From the NCBI GenBank assembly GCA_031274005.1, contig JAISQU010000355.1:1-7747 (forward strand): 7,747 bases of DNA, given 5' to 3'. The translations under genes and the position numbers were made by a program. The first letter of the stretch is position 1; each line of letters starts with the position of its first letter. Of this stretch, positions 7,107 to 7,747 are shown piece by piece. The notes below the pieces were generated by a model, which saw only the letters and a program-made list of their open reading frames with translations, was not told the origin of the DNA and searched no databases. The stretch is from Spirochaetales bacterium (GTDB taxonomy: Bacteria > Spirochaetota > Spirochaetia > DTKZ01).

Positions 7107-7126
7107 ATATTAGTCTTAGCTAATAT
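7107..7126. promoter_or_regulatory. Perfect inverted repeat before the short flavodoxin gene, putative metal-regulator operator
   Basis: ATATTAG (7107-7113) and CTAATAT (7120-7126) are exact reverse complements around a 6-base spacer TCTTAG, making a 20-bp dyad. The spacer contains the DUF2023 stop codon (7116-7118). On the minus strand the left arm reads TAATAT, a possible -10 box, but no good -35 is seen 17 bases upstream. The dyad shares TCTTAG and TTAG/CTAA units with the operon promoter region, so both could be bound by the same repressor, for example of the DtxR type. The A+T-rich 7-bp arms make it a poor terminator. Confidence 0.4.
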
Positions 7127-7511
7127 TTTGCGTAAAAAAAATTTGCCCGCGCCCGTGAGGCCTGCCCAGATAGCGTTCGCACTGTTTGAGCCTGTCGTAC
7201 CCAAGCATAATGCCCAGCATAAAATCCTCTTCGCCGGTAAACGCGGCAAGAGGTTTCGCGCCGAAACTCTTTATAACCTGTATGCACACGGGGGCCCCGA
7301 AAAACACGTTAATCTTTCCCGGCGTAACTTCCCTGACAAGGCAGGCGATTCCCTCACGCGCAAGCCGCTCTTCTATTTGCCGCCTGTCATCGCTGCGCCC
7401 GGTGTACAGAATAAGATTTCGCAGCCCTTTCTTATATTCGTAGATGTGATGGTGAAAAACCCCAAGCCGGGCGCTCCTCCCCGCCGGTTTTTCCGCCGCC
7501 TTAGCCGTCAT
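7116..7511 (-). CDS. DUF2023 family protein
   Basis: A 131-residue small cytoplasmic protein with no signal or membrane segment. Residues 17-36 (LGVFHHHIYEYKKGLRNLIL), KINVFFGAPVCIQVI (66-80) and EEDFMLGIMLGYDRLKQCERYL (94-115) match the conserved core of DUF2023. Usual members are about 100 residues, so this one has an extra basic N-terminal stretch of about 16 and a C-terminal tail of about 15. The function is unknown. From memory, family members are often encoded next to flavodoxins, as in Porphyromonas, and the same pairing is seen here with a flavodoxin 32 bases downstream. The ATG has a strong AAAAGGAG (7518-7525) and lies about 32 bases after the predicted transcription start, making this the first gene of the operon. 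It may modulate flavodoxin or metal/heme handling, but that is only guilt by association. Confidence 0.85.
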   Translation of the reverse strand: MTAKAAEKPAGRSARLGVFHHHIYEYKKGLRNLILYTGRSDDRRQIEERLAREGIACLVREVTPGKINVFFGAPVCIQVIKSFGAKPLAAFTGEEDFMLGIMLGYDRLKQCERYLGRPHGRGQIFFTQNIS

Positions 7512-7531
7512 TTTGCGCTCCTTTTGTTATG

Positions 7532-7553
7532 GATAGCTATCTTAGTTAGGTTA
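7532..7553. promoter_or_regulatory. Putative operator overlapping the operon promoter
   Basis: Just downstream of and overlapping the -10 box is GATAGCTATC (7532-7541), a perfect 10-bp palindrome. It is followed directly by TTAGTTAGGTTA (7542-7553), with repeated TTAG units. A repressor bound here would cover the transcription start. The TTAGGTTA-like half-site recalls DtxR/IdeR operators, but the match is partial, and a Fur-type or other metal regulator is equally possible. Confidence 0.35.
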
Positions 7554-7578
7554 TACTACGTGTTCTGAAATATGTCAA
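7550..7578 (-). promoter_or_regulatory. Sigma-70-type promoter of the seven-gene operon
   Basis: On the minus strand TTGACA (7573-7578, exact -35 consensus) is separated by 17 bases from TATAAC (7550-7555, 5 of 6 for -10). Transcription would start near 7543, leaving a leader of about 32 bases with a strong ribosome-binding site before the DUF2023 gene. No other promoter of this quality was noticed between the operon genes, so it probably drives the whole unit. Confidence 0.75.
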
Positions 7579-7672
7579 GCCTCGTGGGGCGGGGCTTTCA
7601 CGGAAATTGCGGGCAGGGCATAAGCACCACAGCAATTCCAAATTTAAACTCATGGTAAACTAAACACAAAGA
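7579..7672. other. Intergenic stretch without a recognised gene
   Basis: No supported reading frame or RNA gene is seen. It contains an imperfect dyad GGAAATTGC (7602-7610) / GCAATTCC (7632-7639) and a direct repeat TAAACT (7645-7650 and 7656-7661) spaced by 11 bases, one helical turn. Either could be a protein-binding site for an unseen gene to the right, or chance. Confidence 0.3.
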
Positions 7673-7738
7673 CCGGGGCGATAAAAAAAGCTCTCTCTAG
7701 CGGCGGACCGAAGCCGTTCGCTTTTTTTATCGCCCCGG
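7673..7738. terminator. Long perfect hairpin, probable bidirectional terminator
   Basis: Nineteen bases at 7673-7691 (CCGGGGCGATAAAAAAAGC) are exactly complementary to 7720-7738, around a 28-base loop. Within the loop AGCGGC (7699-7704) can pair with GCCGTT (7713-7718, with one G-U pair). Because the stem includes a run of seven A/T pairs, each strand shows a hairpin followed by a U tract: AGCG (7699-7702) can pair with CGCT (7719-7722) directly before the T run on the plus strand. This suits a two-way terminator insulating the operon promoter from a gene beyond the right edge. A dispersed palindromic element is the alternative. Confidence 0.6.
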
Positions 7739-7747
7739 CCATATCCG

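Noticed and set aside
6041..7123. A 360-codon plus-strand open frame opposite the flavodoxin genes
   Set aside because: It lies wholly antisense to two clearly recognisable flavodoxins, its product is low-complexity and rich in Ala, Arg and Ser, and it matches no family. Long antisense frames are expected in G+C-rich genes.
7577..7597. Small dyad AAGCC/GGCTT touching the -35 box
   Set aside because: It has only five paired bases with an 11-base loop and no proper U tract, which is compatible with chance.
7602..7639. Imperfect dyad GGAAATTGC/GCAATTCC as a terminator or RNA element
   Set aside because: The arms differ by one inserted base, the loop is about 21 bases, and no T run follows. It is too weak to call.
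1..7747. CRISPR array, tRNA or rRNA gene, insertion sequence, toxin-antitoxin or defence genes
   Set aside because: No regularly spaced repeats, cloverleaf-like sequence, transposase or defence-family proteins were recognised on either strand.

Overview
The window reads as part of a Gram-negative, anaerobic or microaerophilic chromosome. It encodes an outer-membrane beta-barrel protein with a POTRA-like domain, a periplasmic-binding-protein ABC importer, oxygen-sensitive radical SAM chemistry and two flavodoxins. G+C is moderately high, with G/C-rich third codon positions throughout and no obvious compositional break between genes. My tentative guess is a host-associated anaerobe such as a termite-gut-type treponeme. 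That rests on general impression, not on a diagnostic marker.

Layout. Positions 1-195 are intergenic and hold small G+C-rich direct and inverted repeats plus a perfect 16-bp palindrome. Positions 196-1767 (+) encode an outer-membrane Omp85/BamA-like protein. Its stop codon overlaps, tail to tail, the stop codon of a long minus-strand operon. That operon starts from a near-consensus promoter (TTGACA, 17 bp, TATAAC) at 7550-7578 and runs leftwards through seven genes: a DUF2023 protein (7511-7116), a short-chain flavodoxin (7083-6655), a second flavodoxin of the HmuF/BilS-like type (6634-6116), a periplasmic binding protein (6119-5232), a FecCD-type permease (5232-4216), an ABC ATPase (4219-3434) and a ChuW/HutW-type radical SAM heme-degrading enzyme fused to a DUF454/YbaN membrane domain (3443-1764). 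The last five genes overlap one another by 1 to 10 bases. The right end (7579-7747) has no gene but carries a long perfect hairpin at 7673-7738.

How it fits together (inference). The binding protein, permease and ATPase would bring heme, or a related iron/tetrapyrrole ligand, across the inner membrane. The HutW-like enzyme would open the porphyrin ring without oxygen using S-adenosylmethionine and release iron. One of the flavodoxins would supply the electrons for its [4Fe-4S] cluster. A flavodoxin in place of ferredoxin suits an iron-starvation operon. TTAG/CTAA-rich dyads at the promoter and in front of the first flavodoxin gene look like sites for an iron- or metal-responsive repressor. 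The fusion of HutW to DUF454, and the DUF2023 gene leading the operon, are the least understood parts. No TonB-dependent receptor and no obvious anaerobilin reductase are present in the window.
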